DNA from: Oscillatoriaceae cyanobacterium Prado104
Lineage (GTDB): Bacteria > Cyanobacteriota > Cyanobacteriia > Cyanobacteriales > Microcoleaceae
NCBI GenBank assembly: GCA_025454405.1
Contig: JALOON010000040.1
Location: forward strand, 1 to 64,000
Length of the DNA stretch: 64,000 bases
Direction: 5' to 3'
Each line of letters starts with the position of its first letter. Position 1 is the first letter of the stretch. The translations under genes and the position numbers were made by a program. The notes below the pieces were generated by a model. It was not told the origin of the DNA. It searched no databases and saw only the letters and a list, made by a program, of their open reading frames with translations. Below, in pieces: positions 41,295 through 50,699 of this stretch.

Positions 41295-41807
41295 ATGTCG
41301 CAATTTTTAGATGAAATTTTCAGCAACAACAAAACGGCAGACGCTGTTTTTTCAGCTTTGATGCCAGCTTTAGGGGAAATATTGAAGTGCGATCGCGTTT
41401 TTCTCTACCTCCGCCACCCGCAAACTCAAACAGGCAAAGTACCTTACTGCTGGTGCCGCAACTCTAGCTATCCCGATGTTAGCGATTCTGAATGGAAAAA
41501 AGAACCGGAATTTTTACAGCAAGAAGACCCCATGTTTGCAGCAGCGCTGCGATGCGAACCGTCTATTTTTGTGGAGGATGTTGAAACGGCAAATCCTGAA
41601 ATTGTCAGCAAAGATTTTGAGGCAAAATCCTTTGGACATCGCGCTTTGATTCACGCCCACCTGTGTTCCGACGGCTTGCTGTGGGGAATTTTACAGCCTT
41701 GCATCTTCGATAGACCCCGAATTTGGACGGATTTCGATCGCCAAGTTATTGCAGCAGTTGTTGAAAATTCTTCATCCTTAGCTGTTGATTATATAACCGC
41801 AGCCTAG
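41295..41807 (+). CDS. GAF-domain protein
   Basis: A 170-aa single GAF domain: MSQFLDEIFSNNKTADAVFS, MPALGEILKCDRVFLYLRHP, an internal YCWCRNSSYPDVSDSEWKKE, then SFGHRALIHAHLCSDGLLWG and DFDRQVIAAVVENSSSLAVD. The PhyR-type CDRVFLYLR strand and the WTDFDRQ helix are typical of phytochrome-like or light-sensing GAFs, but there is no bilin-attachment Cys-His pair. It probably binds a small ligand or mediates dimerisation. No output domain is attached. Confidence 0.8.
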   Translation: MSQFLDEIFSNNKTADAVFSALMPALGEILKCDRVFLYLRHPQTQTGKVPYCWCRNSSYPDVSDSEWKKEPEFLQQEDPMFAAALRCEPSIFVEDVETANPEIVSKDFEAKSFGHRALIHAHLCSDGLLWGILQPCIFDRPRIWTDFDRQVIAAVVENSSSLAVDYITAA

Positions 41808-41931
41808 CTATCAAAATATGAGTGCTAAAAATCAATTGAATTACCATATTCTGGACGCTGCTAGACAAAAAAGGGGCTTCTAATCTTGCAGAACAGCAAC
41901 AAGTATTGCGTCCGGGACAAACTTGTTAATC

Positions 41932-42318
41932 TCAGTCTAAATTGTCAGACCGATCGAACACAACTTCAAAGATTCCTTCTGGCAAAAACTTGCGCAGAGA
42001 TCGCGCGCGATCGTCCGCATCTTGACGGTTGCGAAAACGACCGATCGTATGATTTTGAGCGGCCGGTAAAAAAAGATTTTGGTCAATCTGAAAAGTTTAT
42101 TGGCTGTTTCGCCGGGATTGACCGGACTTAACAGCCACGCTATCCCTCCCCACCGTGTAGACGGATGGAGAATCCCGCTAAATCAGTTGAATCAATTGCC
42201 TCAGTTGCTCGACATTAACGCCGCCACGGGCAGCAATAACTACCGCTGGCCTTCGGGCAGATTATTAACAAAATCAGTAATTGCGTTGCTTTTGACAGCC
42301 AGTGTACCCGTAGCAAAG
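41932..42318 (-). pseudogene. Decayed SPOR-like protein gene
   Basis: Read leftward from about 42318, one frame gives FATGTLAVKSNAITDFVNNL and PEGQR then stops. The next frame over continues AVVIAARGGVNVEQLRQLIQ, a third gives RDSPSVYTVGRDSVAVKSGQ, and the end reads NHTIGRFRNRQDADDRARSL and RKFLPEGIFEVVFDRSDNLD before TGA 41932. The last piece is a SPOR-like repeat (IGRF.xRxDADxR...LR). Order is kept across at least two frameshifts and stops, so this is a former gene, not chance. Confidence 0.5.
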
Positions 42319-42352
42319 TTACAATCAAACAGGAATTTGGGTAAATACTGCC

Positions 42353-42493
42353 ATGTCAGACTTAAATCGCGGAATCATGAAATTCAAGGGAGCTGACAGC
42401 CCTGCTGCGATCGTTGTTTCAGCGATCGCGATTGCGGGCGGAATCGGCTTTCTCATCTGGTGGGCGCTGCAATCCGCCTACGCTTTAAGCTAA
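42353..42493 (+). CDS. Single-span 46-aa cyanobacterial membrane protein
   Basis: ATG 42353 opens MSDLNRGIMKFKGADSPAAI, VVSAIAIAGGIGFLIWWALQ, SAYALS. The hydrophobic stretch at 19-40 is one transmembrane helix with a basic, hydrophilic N-terminus. The sequence has the look of a highly conserved small photosynthetic membrane protein of cyanobacteria, perhaps photosystem-associated; I cannot name it with certainty. A strong terminator follows 23 bp after its stop. The ribosome binding site is weak. Confidence 0.8.
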   Translation: MSDLNRGIMKFKGADSPAAIVVSAIAIAGGIGFLIWWALQSAYALS

Positions 42494-42515
42494 AAATTAT
42501 CAAGTATTGCTCGGG

Positions 42516-42552
42516 AGGCAGAATTCAATCAGAATTCTGCCTTCTGTATTTT
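42516..42552 (+). terminator. Rho-independent terminator
   Basis: An 11-bp perfect stem AGGCAGAATTC / GAATTCTGCCT with a 5-nt loop, followed by TCTGTATTTTTT. It ends the 46-aa membrane protein transcript. Confidence 0.85.
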
Positions 42553-42625
42553 TTCCGTTCCATTCGTAGTGGAAAGTCTGAGCGTAAATGTCACATCTTT
42601 TACCCAAAATGAGTCAGCCCTCCTA

Positions 42626-43345
42626 TTAAAATACCAAAAAATTTAGCTCGGTACACTGCTCTAATTTTCCCTGGATGAAAGCTAATTTTTCCGCTGCTAA
42701 TTCCTCTTGCTGTCGGTTCAGCCAAATTGCTTTTAAACCCGCAGCTTTAGCACCCCAATAATCTGCTTTAAAACTGTCGCCGATATGTACGGCATCCCCA
42801 GCAGTGCAGCCTTGCTTTTGCAAAGCAATCTCAAAAATTTGAGAGTCGGGTTTTGCCGCGCCTGCTTCGGTTGAAATTGTCACTGATGTGAAATATTCAG
42901 CGAGGTTTAACGCTTTTAATACTGAATAAAGTCGGGTATCAAAATTCGAGATTACTCCTAGTTCAATTCCTTGTTGTTGCCATTTATTTAATGCCGGTAC
43001 TACATCGGGATAGACAAACCAAGGTTCGGCTGTGGCAAAATGAGCGTAGAGTTCGGCAAAAAAAGCAGAATAGTCGGAAAATTGGTTGAAGACTCCTGCT
43101 AGTCGAAATGCTTTAGCCGAAACTGCTTGCCACCATTCAAATTCTAAGTCGGGAATTTTTGCTATTTCTACTCCAGGAAATGCCATCGGCGGTGCTGAGG
43201 TGAAGCTTTGCATAAAAGCTGTATGTATCTGTTCGCTTTCAACTTCTACTCCAAAGTTTTTGGCTGTTTTTGCGTAGGCTGCGCCGACGCTGCCGCGCAC
43301 GTCGAATAGCGTGCCTGCGGCATCTAAAAAAATAGCTTTAGTCAT
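42626..43345 (-). CDS. HAD-family hydrolase (HDHD3/REG2-like)
   Basis: A 239-aa haloacid dehalogenase superfamily protein. Motif I is FLDAAGTLFD, with the nucleophilic Asp and Ala in place of the usual second Asp, as in HDHD3/REG-2-like members. Motif II is GVISNFDTRL (Ser/Asn), motif III is the Lys of AGAAKPDSQIF and motif IV is VHIGDSFKADYWGAKAAG. The cap region at 17-105 is helical (C1 type). It probably is a small-molecule phosphatase; substrate unknown. It stands alone between convergent and repeat-rich regions. Confidence 0.88.
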   Translation of the reverse strand: MTKAIFLDAAGTLFDVRGSVGAAYAKTAKNFGVEVESEQIHTAFMQSFTSAPPMAFPGVEIAKIPDLEFEWWQAVSAKAFRLAGVFNQFSDYSAFFAELYAHFATAEPWFVYPDVVPALNKWQQQGIELGVISNFDTRLYSVLKALNLAEYFTSVTISTEAGAAKPDSQIFEIALQKQGCTAGDAVHIGDSFKADYWGAKAAGLKAIWLNRQQEELAAEKLAFIQGKLEQCTELNFLVF

Positions 43346-43514
43346 TTAAATTGATTAATTAGCGATCGACAATTGTTCTGCTGGCGTATTTTATCATTTT
43401 CCGAGCATTCCGAGTTTAAACAACCGGGTTTTTAAGAGATTGATGGTTGGTCTCAAGTATTGTCGCCTGCGTTAAGATTTTGCTTTCTGCCTGCAGATTT
43501 TATCGCGATCGCAG

Positions 43515-43619
43515 CTAAATTTCCGATCGCTGCGGTGATGCGACAGGGATTTCGATCGCAAATTCAACGCCGCCTGTTGTTAAATTCTTCACTGACAATA
43601 TTCCTCCGTGTACTTGAGT
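43515..43619 (-). pseudogene. C-terminal remnant of a histidine kinase
   Basis: The leftward frame TQVHGGILSVKNLTTGGVEF continues AIEIPVASPQRSEI to TAG 43515. This is the G2-box end of a HATPase_c domain (HGG.L.V...TGGVEF.IEIP). Upstream the sequence passes into CAAAACT repeats and no kinase body remains. Confidence 0.45.
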
Positions 43620-43700
43620 TAAAGACAATTCAAAACTCAAAACTCAAAACTCATAACTCATAACTCATAACTCCCCGAAGCTGTCCCAGGTCAACTATCA
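43620..43700. repeat. CAAAACT/CATAACT heptamer array
   Basis: AATTCAAAACTCAAAACTC followed by three CATAACT units and CAACTGTCAACTGTC. It belongs to the same heptamer family as the arrays at 29.1, 51.1, 55.6 and 59.7 kb. It sits beyond the stop of the S9 peptidase gene. Confidence 0.7.
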
Positions 43701-43704
43701 ACTG

Positions 43705-45606
43705 TCAACTGTCAATGACACCGGAATGATTGGCAATATTACCTGCAGGTTCAAATCTACCGCCTAAATATTTGGCAAGAAATTCTTCAGCGATCGCGTA
43801 AAAATGCAAGCGATTTTCCGGCCTCGCAAATCCGTGTCCTTCGTCTGTATAAATTACGTATTCTACCGGTTTGCCGGCTTGCTTCATGGCATTGACAATT
43901 TGCTCGCTTTCTGATACTTTAACTCGCGGATCGTTGGCACCTTGAGCAATTAACAAAGGCTTTTGAATTCGATCGACAAAAAATAAGGGCGAGATCGATT
44001 TTAAAAACTCTGGTTCTGTTTCCAAATTGCCGATGCGGTGATACATATTTGCTTTGAGAGGTTCCCAGTAAGGCGGAATTGTTTGCAGTAGCGTAATCAA
44101 GTTACTCGGGCCGACAATATCAATGGCGCAAGCAAAGACATCGGGAGTAAAAGTCAATGCCACTAATGCAGCATAACCGCCGTAGGAACCGCCCATAATC
44201 GCAATTTTATCTCGTTGCGAAACTCCTGTTTCTACCAGCCAATTTACACCATCCAGCAAGTCATCGTGCATTTTTGCCGCCCATTCGCGATTGCCAGCAT
44301 TAAGAAAGTCTTTGCCGTAGCCGGTGGAACCGCGAAAATTGATTTGCAAAACGGCGTAACCTCGATTTGCCAGCCATTGGGCTTCCGAATCGTAACCCCA
44401 AGAATCGCGGGCCCAAGGACCTCCGTGAACTAGCAAAACTGTCGGTATGGGTGTGGGAATTCCCAACGGTTTTGTCAGGTAGCAGTGAATGGTTAAACCA
44501 TCTCTCGCGGTATAAAAAATGGGTTCCATTGATGACAGGGGCAAACCTTCGAGTTTGGGTTGGTTGCTGAACAAGAAGGTGAAGGTTTTAGAAGTTCGAT
44601 CGAACGCATAATAGTAAACCGGACCGTCGTCTGTCACGCAAGCAACCAACCAATTAGTATCGGCGAGATTGCGGCTAACGATGTCGAATTCGCCGGGATG
44701 TAATTTGCCGATCGCCTCAAAATCTGCTGTGATGCTTGGATCTAAAATCTGCCATTCTTGCTTGTCCTTGTAGAAGGAAACCGCTTGAATTTCTCGCGTG
44801 GTGGGATGTATGAAAATATCGCTAACATCGTATTCTGGATCGGAGGCAATTTCAGTTTCTTGTTTGGCTGCCAAATCGAGGGCAATTAAACGTTGGGCGT
44901 TAGCATCGTGATTGCCAATTATATAAAGAATTTTGCCGTTTTCGGAGAACTCGACGGCACCGCCTTCTTCATCTGGTCCCCAACTGCGCAGCCTTTCCCA
45001 AGAGTTTTCTCTTGTTTCTCGAAACAGCAATTCCGAACCGCCGTCTGCTGTTGTAGCTGTAGCTGCCCGCACTTGAAATTGGGCGTCAGCATTCCAACCG
45101 ACGATGTTTCCAGGATTGTCAGTATCGAATTCAACGGCACCGTTTTTGAGATTGATACGGTAAACATCGTGTTTGCTGCGATCGCAGATGTTCAATCCCA
45201 CTAATATTTCATTGGGGAAGTTGCGATCGAGGGCAATTGGTTGTGCTTGAATTCCTTGAAATGGTGTCAAGTTGCGCACGAGATTTGACTGGATATTTAC
45301 TAAGAATAAATGCCAGTTTTCGTCACCATCGGTATCTTGGAGGTAGATTAACTCTTCGCCGCTGTAAGTCCAAAAAAAGATGCGGATGCCGCGTTTTTTA
45401 TCGGCTGTTAGTTGGCGATCGTCTTGTTGACCTAAAGTACGCATTTGCACTTGCAGGATGTTGTTTTCATCGGGTGCAATGTAAGCGAGATACTTGCCGT
45501 CGGGTGAAAGGCGGGGGCTAGTTTTTTCGGGGTTGCCGAATAGAATTTCCCGATCGATTAAAGGTGGAAGTTCTGTTTTTTGCTTTTGAATAGTGGAATT
45601 CTGCAT
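43705..45606 (-). CDS. S9-family serine peptidase (prolyl oligopeptidase/acylaminoacyl peptidase type)
   Basis: A 633-aa cytosolic peptidase. Residues 1-370 form the beta-propeller (ISPDGKYLAYIAPDE-type blades; here SPRLSPDGKYLAYIAPDENN). Residues 390-620 are the alpha/beta-hydrolase domain with oxyanion HGGP, the nucleophile elbow IAIMGGSYGGYAALVALTF, Asp in AQGANDPRVKVSESE and His in YTDEGHGFARPENR. It probably trims short peptides or removes N-acylated residues. No signal peptide. The gene is flanked by repeat arrays on both sides. Confidence 0.93.
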   Translation of the reverse strand: MQNSTIQKQKTELPPLIDREILFGNPEKTSPRLSPDGKYLAYIAPDENNILQVQMRTLGQQDDRQLTADKKRGIRIFFWTYSGEELIYLQDTDGDENWHLFLVNIQSNLVRNLTPFQGIQAQPIALDRNFPNEILVGLNICDRSKHDVYRINLKNGAVEFDTDNPGNIVGWNADAQFQVRAATATTADGGSELLFRETRENSWERLRSWGPDEEGGAVEFSENGKILYIIGNHDANAQRLIALDLAAKQETEIASDPEYDVSDIFIHPTTREIQAVSFYKDKQEWQILDPSITADFEAIGKLHPGEFDIVSRNLADTNWLVACVTDDGPVYYYAFDRTSKTFTFLFSNQPKLEGLPLSSMEPIFYTARDGLTIHCYLTKPLGIPTPIPTVLLVHGGPWARDSWGYDSEAQWLANRGYAVLQINFRGSTGYGKDFLNAGNREWAAKMHDDLLDGVNWLVETGVSQRDKIAIMGGSYGGYAALVALTFTPDVFACAIDIVGPSNLITLLQTIPPYWEPLKANMYHRIGNLETEPEFLKSISPLFFVDRIQKPLLIAQGANDPRVKVSESEQIVNAMKQAGKPVEYVIYTDEGHGFARPENRLHFYAIAEEFLAKYLGGRFEPAGNIANHSGVIDS

Positions 45607-45691
45607 TGTTTTTCCCTCTGTTATTCTGTAAGGTATTTACTTGCTCCGACACTGAGAAACCTGACTTTTTACAAACTAAATTCGTAAATTT

Positions 45692-45981
45692 GTAGGTTGG
45701 GTTGAGCGAAGCGAAAACCCAACGTTTCACAAAACCTAATACCATTTTCATAAAGTAGCGCTACATATCTACTGCCCAACCCCTTGAGTAATAGGTAGTT
45801 GCCCAATTTATCTGCAGCATGACTTTATGAATTTCGAAACCCAATGTTTTACCAAACCCAACGTTTCAGAAAGTACAACGTTTCAGAAAGTTCAACGTTT
45901 CCCAAAGTCTAACTTTTTAGAAAGCCCAACGTTTTACAAATGGATGGTGGGTTGGGTTTTGCTTCGCTCAACCCAACCTAC
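45692..45981. mobile_element. Inverted-repeat element with internal CAACGTTT tandem units
   Basis: The outer arms GTAGGTTGGGTTGAGCGAAG (45692 onward) and CTTCGCTCAACCCAACCTAC (to 45981) are inverted repeats of about 31 bp with one base missing. Inside, 45839-45942 holds about six 16-18-bp units of CAACGTTTCAGAAAGT type. A shorter relative of the arm is at 63186-63214. No coding capacity. The element fills the gap between the S9 peptidase and NADH dehydrogenase genes (45607-45991). Confidence 0.75.
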
Positions 45982-45991
45982 AACGATCGGT

Positions 45992-47185
45992 TTACTTTGC
46001 CAGCAATTCCTGAATTGGTTTGCTAATCCAATTGAAACCGACTTTTAATTGATGCTCGAATGTTGGCATTCGATAAAGATAAGCCAAGCGACGGGCAATG
46101 TGTGCTAATTGTCCGTCGAGTTTGATTCCTAAACCCGCAAGCGTGGCGCTATCAATTCCTAATGTCATCATTTCTCCCAAGGCTTGATACCTGAAGGGCA
46201 GCATCGGCCGATCGGTCAAGGATGCCCAAATGTTCCAGGCGGTATAATCAGCTTGTTGGAAGGCTGTTTGCGCGGTGGAGGGGACTTTTTGACCCGCTGC
46301 ATCGTGACACTCAACTAAGTCTCCCAAAGCAAAGATTTCTGGATAGTCGATAACTTGCATCGTGGGAGTAACGGTTATTTGACCGCGACGGTTTTGTTTG
46401 AATGGGAGCGATCGCACTGTGTTAGAAACTTGAGTTCCTACTGTCCACAACACGATATCTACTGGCAAAATATCTACTTGCCCTTTGTAAATTAGAGAAA
46501 TTGTGTCGGGTCCGATCGACTCTACTTCTGTTTCTAAATCGAGCCAAATCTGCCGTTTTTCTAATGCTTTGGTTGCGGTTTCTCGGTTGTATTCCGGCGA
46601 GGTTCTCAGAATTGTATCGCTTTGTTCGACCAAGCGCAATCGGCCTTTTTCTCCTAGTCGATCTGCTAATTTGCAAGCTAATTCTACTCCCGAATAACCG
46701 CCGCCGACGATCGCGATGCGAATTTTATCGGTGTCGCTGCTTTCGAGAAATCGCAGTCTTTCTTCTAAGCGGTAAGCGTCGGCGAGAGAGCGAAATGAGT
46801 AAGCGTATTCAACTGCACCTTTGACTTTATCTAGGGGCGTTTCGCCACCTAAAGCTAAAACTAACCGATCGAACTTCAATTCGGGCCCGTCGTGCAACTG
46901 TACTTGCTTTGATTCCAACTCAATACCGGCAACGGTAGATTGACAAAATCGCACTCCCGTGTTTGCTAAAAGTTCGGCAAAAGGCGGAGCGATTTCCCAC
47001 GTTTGCATTTCGCCGGTCAGGAGTTCGTACAGTAAGGGAAGGAAGAGAAAGCGATCGTGGCGATCGATCAGGACAATTTCGGGTTTTTCCTGCTTGGAGA
47101 AGGGCAACTGACTCAAGCGCAGGGCCGTATAGAGTCCGCCGAAGCCTCCGCCGAGAATGCAAATCCGGGGTTGTTGTTGAGTCAT
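45992..47185 (-). CDS. ndh: Type II NAD(P)H dehydrogenase (NDH-2)
   Basis: A 397-aa single-subunit flavoprotein from ATG 47185 (MTQQQPRICILGGGFGGLYT); twelve upstream codons are not conserved-looking. It has the FAD-binding GGGFGGLYTALRL, the second dinucleotide motif IRIAIVGGGYSGVELACKLA for NADH and the FAD-ribityl-binding EIFALGDLVE. A C-terminal amphipathic part gives peripheral membrane attachment (HIARRLAYLYRMPTFEHQLK). It oxidises NAD(P)H and reduces plastoquinone without pumping protons, often as a redox sensor in cyanobacteria. Length is slightly shorter than some family members. Confidence 0.93.
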   Translation of the reverse strand: MTQQQPRICILGGGFGGLYTALRLSQLPFSKQEKPEIVLIDRHDRFLFLPLLYELLTGEMQTWEIAPPFAELLANTGVRFCQSTVAGIELESKQVQLHDGPELKFDRLVLALGGETPLDKVKGAVEYAYSFRSLADAYRLEERLRFLESSDTDKIRIAIVGGGYSGVELACKLADRLGEKGRLRLVEQSDTILRTSPEYNRETATKALEKRQIWLDLETEVESIGPDTISLIYKGQVDILPVDIVLWTVGTQVSNTVRSLPFKQNRRGQITVTPTMQVIDYPEIFALGDLVECHDAAGQKVPSTAQTAFQQADYTAWNIWASLTDRPMLPFRYQALGEMMTLGIDSATLAGLGIKLDGQLAHIARRLAYLYRMPTFEHQLKVGFNWISKPIQELLAK

Positions 47186-47631
47186 AGTGTTTTGTTTGAG
47201 GGGCGATCGGTAGCAAGGCAACTTCTTTCATTGTAACGAGACCGGAGGATGCTACAAACCGAGCTGCTGTTCGATGCACTTTCTGTTTCCCGTTAAGTCA
47301 CCTACAATCCCAAATCTAAAATTTCAAATCTCAAATAGTTTAATCCGGTAGCGAGCTGTTTTTTCCCCGATCCCCATCCGTGTTTCCCGCCCCCTGCTGC
47401 CAAGCTGGCGGTCGATCGGCAGCTAAAAGCTCCAACAGTTGCTAGGTTCTCTTAAACTGCGGTATTTTGGAGTCTATAGCGAGAGCTATTAGCCGGTATC
47501 AAATTTCCTGAATGTCCCCAAAAGTAATTTTGTACTATTATAATTAATAGCAAATTTTTGCGGCAAATAAAAGCATCTATAACAGCATCTACTATAAAAC
47601 TTGTCTGGTTAGCTCGAAGGAAAAATTTTTT
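47186..47631. other. Intergenic promoter region between ndh and the PAS kinase
   Basis: About 450 bp between divergent genes. TTGTACTATTATAATTAATA at 47531-47550 contains a TATAAT-like -10. AAGGA at 47619 precedes the kinase ATG. No repeat family of note and no gene. Confidence 0.4.
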
Positions 47632-50600
47632 ATGCAAATTTCTGCAAATTCTTCTAAGTTTATGAACGGCGACAGCAATAACGAAGATGCCCCATCTTTG
47701 TTAAGCAGCGAAGAACGATATCAAACTTTAGTAGCTAATATTCCCGGCGCAGTTTACCGTTGTACTTGCGAATTTTCAGACTCTGAACTCGGACTGAAAC
47801 GGACTATGGTGTTTTTGAGCGAGGTAATTCAAGAAATATCTGGCTATCCGCCGTCGGATTTTATTAACGATCGCGTTCGTTCTTTTTCCAGCATAATTTA
47901 CCCTCAAGATCGATCGCAGGTGGAAGCTGCTATTAGAAAAAGCGTAGCAGCAAAAGTACCGTACATCCTCGAATACCGCATTCTCCTGGCTGACGGCAGA
48001 ATTAGGTGGGTTTACGAAAAAGGGCGATCGGTTTGCTGCGACACCCCTGGCGAACCAGGGGAATTTTTAACGGCAGCAGGGCAGCCGCTGCCACCTGCGT
48101 GTCTCGACGGAGTAATTTTGGATATTACCGAACGCAAGCGGGCAGAGGAAGATTTGCGGCACACTCAAGAGTTTTTGAATGCGGTACTAAAAAATTTACC
48201 TGTCAGCGTATTTATTAAAGATGCTGCCACCCAAAGATTTATTTACTGGAATAAAGCCAGCGAAGAATTGTTTGGCTATTCTCGATCGTCCGCGATCGGC
48301 AAAAGTGCAGGCGAATTGTTTCCCCCAGAGCTGGCAAAGCGTTTGGAAGCAAAAGATATCGAAGCTTTTGCAACTAGAAAATGCGTCGAAATACCCGAAG
48401 CAATTATTCAAATTCCACACCAGGGAGAGCGGGTAGTTCATGCGAAAAAAGTGCCATTATTCGATGAATTTGACAACCCAGATTACATTTTAGGTATTGC
48501 CCGAGATATTACCGAAACCAAAAAAACAGAAATCGAACTATCGCGTTTGGCCCTCGTCGCTCAAAAAACGCAAAATGGGGTAGTTATTACTGATGCTAAC
48601 GGCTGCATAGAGTGGGTGAACGAAGCATTTACTCTAATTAGCGGTTACGTTCTCTCAGAAGTGCGGGGCAAAAAACCGGGGGCCGTACTTCAAGGTGCAA
48701 AAACAGACCCGCTAACTGTCGCTCAACTGCGGGCAGCTTTGGCGGCGGGAGAACCCTTTAATAAGGAAATTTACAATTACACCAAAGAGGGAAAGGGTTA
48801 TTGGGTAACGCTGTCGATCGCCCCTATTTATCACGAAAATGGCGAATTGGAAGGTTTTATTGCGGTGCAAAGCGATATTACCGCTCGCAAGCAAGCAGAG
48901 GAAGCCCTCAGGGAAAGCGAGAGTTATTACCGCTGCATTGTCGAAACAGCATCCGAGGGCGTTTGGATGTTTGATGCCAACAGTAAAACGACTTTTGCTA
49001 ACAGCATGATGGCCCAAATGTTGGGATATACAGTAGAGGAAATGCTGGGAAAATCGCTGTTTGATTTTATGGACAGCGAGGCAGTGGCGATCGCTGAAAC
49101 TTACGTCGAGCGCAGGCGGCAAGGTATCCGAGAACGCCACGATTTTAAGTTTAGACGCAAAGACGGCTCTCACTTGTGGGCAATTATTTCGGCGACGCCA
49201 ATGTTCGATGCTGGCGGCGAATTTTCTGGGGTGTTGCGGATGATTACCGACATCAGCGATCGCAAACAAGCCGAAGCGGAATTGCGGCAAACACTCAAAG
49301 AATTGGAATTTGAAAAATTTGCTTTAGATCAATCGGCGATCGTTTCAATTACCGATGAATTTGGCGTCATTACCTACGTCAACGATCAATTTAGCGAACT
49401 CTTTCAATATTCCCGAGAAGAACCGATCGGCAAAACTCACAAATTAGTCAATTCCGGCTATCACTCAACGGATTTTTTCAAGGAACTTTGGTCAACCATC
49501 CGCAAAGGAAACGTGTGGCGGGGAGAAATGAAAAATCAAGCTAAAGATGGCAGGTATTTTTGGCTGGATACGACAATTGTACCTTGCTTAAATTCTCAGG
49601 GAGAACCGCATCAATATGTAGCAATTCGGAAAGATATTACTGACAAAAAACAAGCAGAAGAATCTTTGCGGCTGTCGGAAAGCAAGCTGAGAACTAAAAA
49701 TCAAGAGTTGGCAAAAGCCCTGCGCGACTTGCAGCAAACTCAAAGCATGATGGTGCAAAATGAAAAAATGGTGAGTTTGGGACAGTTAGTAGCGGGCGTC
49801 GCTCACGAAATCAACAATCCAGTCAGTTTTATTTACGGCAACGTTTCCCACGCTGACGATTACTTTCAAGACTTGCTGCAAATGCTGCTGCTTTACCAGC
49901 GAGAATACCCGAATCCGACACCAGCCATTCAAGCAGAGATGGATGATGTAGATTTGAATTTCCTGCTGCAAGATTTGCCGAAACTGTTAAATTCGATGAA
50001 AATGGGAGCAGAAAGAATTCGCCAAATCGTGCTGTCCCTGAAGAATTTCTCGCGCTTGGATGAAGCTGAACAAAAACAGGTGGACATTCACGAAGGAATT
50101 GAAAGCACGTTGTTGATTTTGCAGCACAGGTTGAAAGAAACGGCGGGACACCCAAAAATTGTGCTGCTGAAAGAGTACGGAAATTTGCCGCGAGTGCAGT
50201 GCTATGCGGGACAATTAAATCAGGTTTTCATGAATATTATCGGCAACGCGATCGATGCTTTGGAAGATGCAATGGAAACCGGAAGATGGGCTGATGGGGA
50301 GCACTCACCTATTCCTTATTGTCCTTCGCCAACGCTGCGGATTTGTACGGAGGTAAAGTACCGAGAGGATGTTTTGATGCAGCCAGAACATGGTGTTTCC
50401 GAGGCTGCTATTAGACCTCCCACTCATATCGCGATCCGGATTGCTGACAACGGGCCGGGGATTCCCCAAGAGGTTCAGCAAAGACTGTTCGATCCGTTTT
50501 TTACGACGAAAGAACCCGGTAAAGGTACTGGTTTGGGATTATCTATCAGCTATCAAATTGTGGTGGAAAAACACGGCGGTAAACTTAAATGCCATTCGGC

Positions 50601-50667
50601 ACCGGGCCAAGGTACGGAATTCACGATCGAGATTCCTGCAAGCAAAACAGAATTGCCACCCGCGTGA
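47632..50667 (+). CDS. Multi-PAS sensor histidine kinase
   Basis: A 1011-aa cytosolic kinase with about five PAS/PAC units (roughly 25-170, 180-300, 300-430, 430-555, 560-690). Each ends in an xDITxRKxAE linker (LDITERKRAEEDL, ARDITETKKTE, QSDITARKQAEE, ITDISDRKQAE, RKDITDKKQAEE). The dimerisation domain has the phosphoacceptor His725 in VAGVAHEINNPVSFIYGNVS. The ATPase domain has the N box NQVFMNIIGNAIDAL, G1 IADNGPGIP and G2 GKGTGLGLSISYQIV. There are no transmembrane spans and no receiver domain, so the response regulator is elsewhere. The first PAS has an insertion (DTPGEPGEFLTAAGQPLPPA). Ligand unknown; PAS3 (GKKPGAVLQGAKTDP) resembles redox or oxygen-sensing PAS loops. Confidence 0.93.
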   Translation: MQISANSSKFMNGDSNNEDAPSLLSSEERYQTLVANIPGAVYRCTCEFSDSELGLKRTMVFLSEVIQEISGYPPSDFINDRVRSFSSIIYPQDRSQVEAAIRKSVAAKVPYILEYRILLADGRIRWVYEKGRSVCCDTPGEPGEFLTAAGQPLPPACLDGVILDITERKRAEEDLRHTQEFLNAVLKNLPVSVFIKDAATQRFIYWNKASEELFGYSRSSAIGKSAGELFPPELAKRLEAKDIEAFATRKCVEIPEAIIQIPHQGERVVHAKKVPLFDEFDNPDYILGIARDITETKKTEIELSRLALVAQKTQNGVVITDANGCIEWVNEAFTLISGYVLSEVRGKKPGAVLQGAKTDPLTVAQLRAALAAGEPFNKEIYNYTKEGKGYWVTLSIAPIYHENGELEGFIAVQSDITARKQAEEALRESESYYRCIVETASEGVWMFDANSKTTFANSMMAQMLGYTVEEMLGKSLFDFMDSEAVAIAETYVERRRQGIRERHDFKFRRKDGSHLWAIISATPMFDAGGEFSGVLRMITDISDRKQAEAELRQTLKELEFEKFALDQSAIVSITDEFGVITYVNDQFSELFQYSREEPIGKTHKLVNSGYHSTDFFKELWSTIRKGNVWRGEMKNQAKDGRYFWLDTTIVPCLNSQGEPHQYVAIRKDITDKKQAEESLRLSESKLRTKNQELAKALRDLQQTQSMMVQNEKMVSLGQLVAGVAHEINNPVSFIYGNVSHADDYFQDLLQMLLLYQREYPNPTPAIQAEMDDVDLNFLLQDLPKLLNSMKMGAERIRQIVLSLKNFSRLDEAEQKQVDIHEGIESTLLILQHRLKETAGHPKIVLLKEYGNLPRVQCYAGQLNQVFMNIIGNAIDALEDAMETGRWADGEHSPIPYCPSPTLRICTEVKYREDVLMQPEHGVSEAAIRPPTHIAIRIADNGPGIPQEVQQRLFDPFFTTKEPGKGTGLGLSISYQIVVEKHGGKLKCHSAPGQGTEFTIEIPASKTELPPA

Positions 50668-50699
50668 TAAATGATAATATCGAAATGATACCCAAACAA

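Noticed and set aside
41295-41807. Phytochrome-type bilin-binding GAF
   Set aside because: No conserved Cys-His chromophore pair is seen in the expected loop.
48712-49290. Leftward 192-aa ORF inside the PAS kinase gene
   Set aside because: It is antisense to well-formed PAS domains; codon pattern is a shadow of the plus-strand gene.
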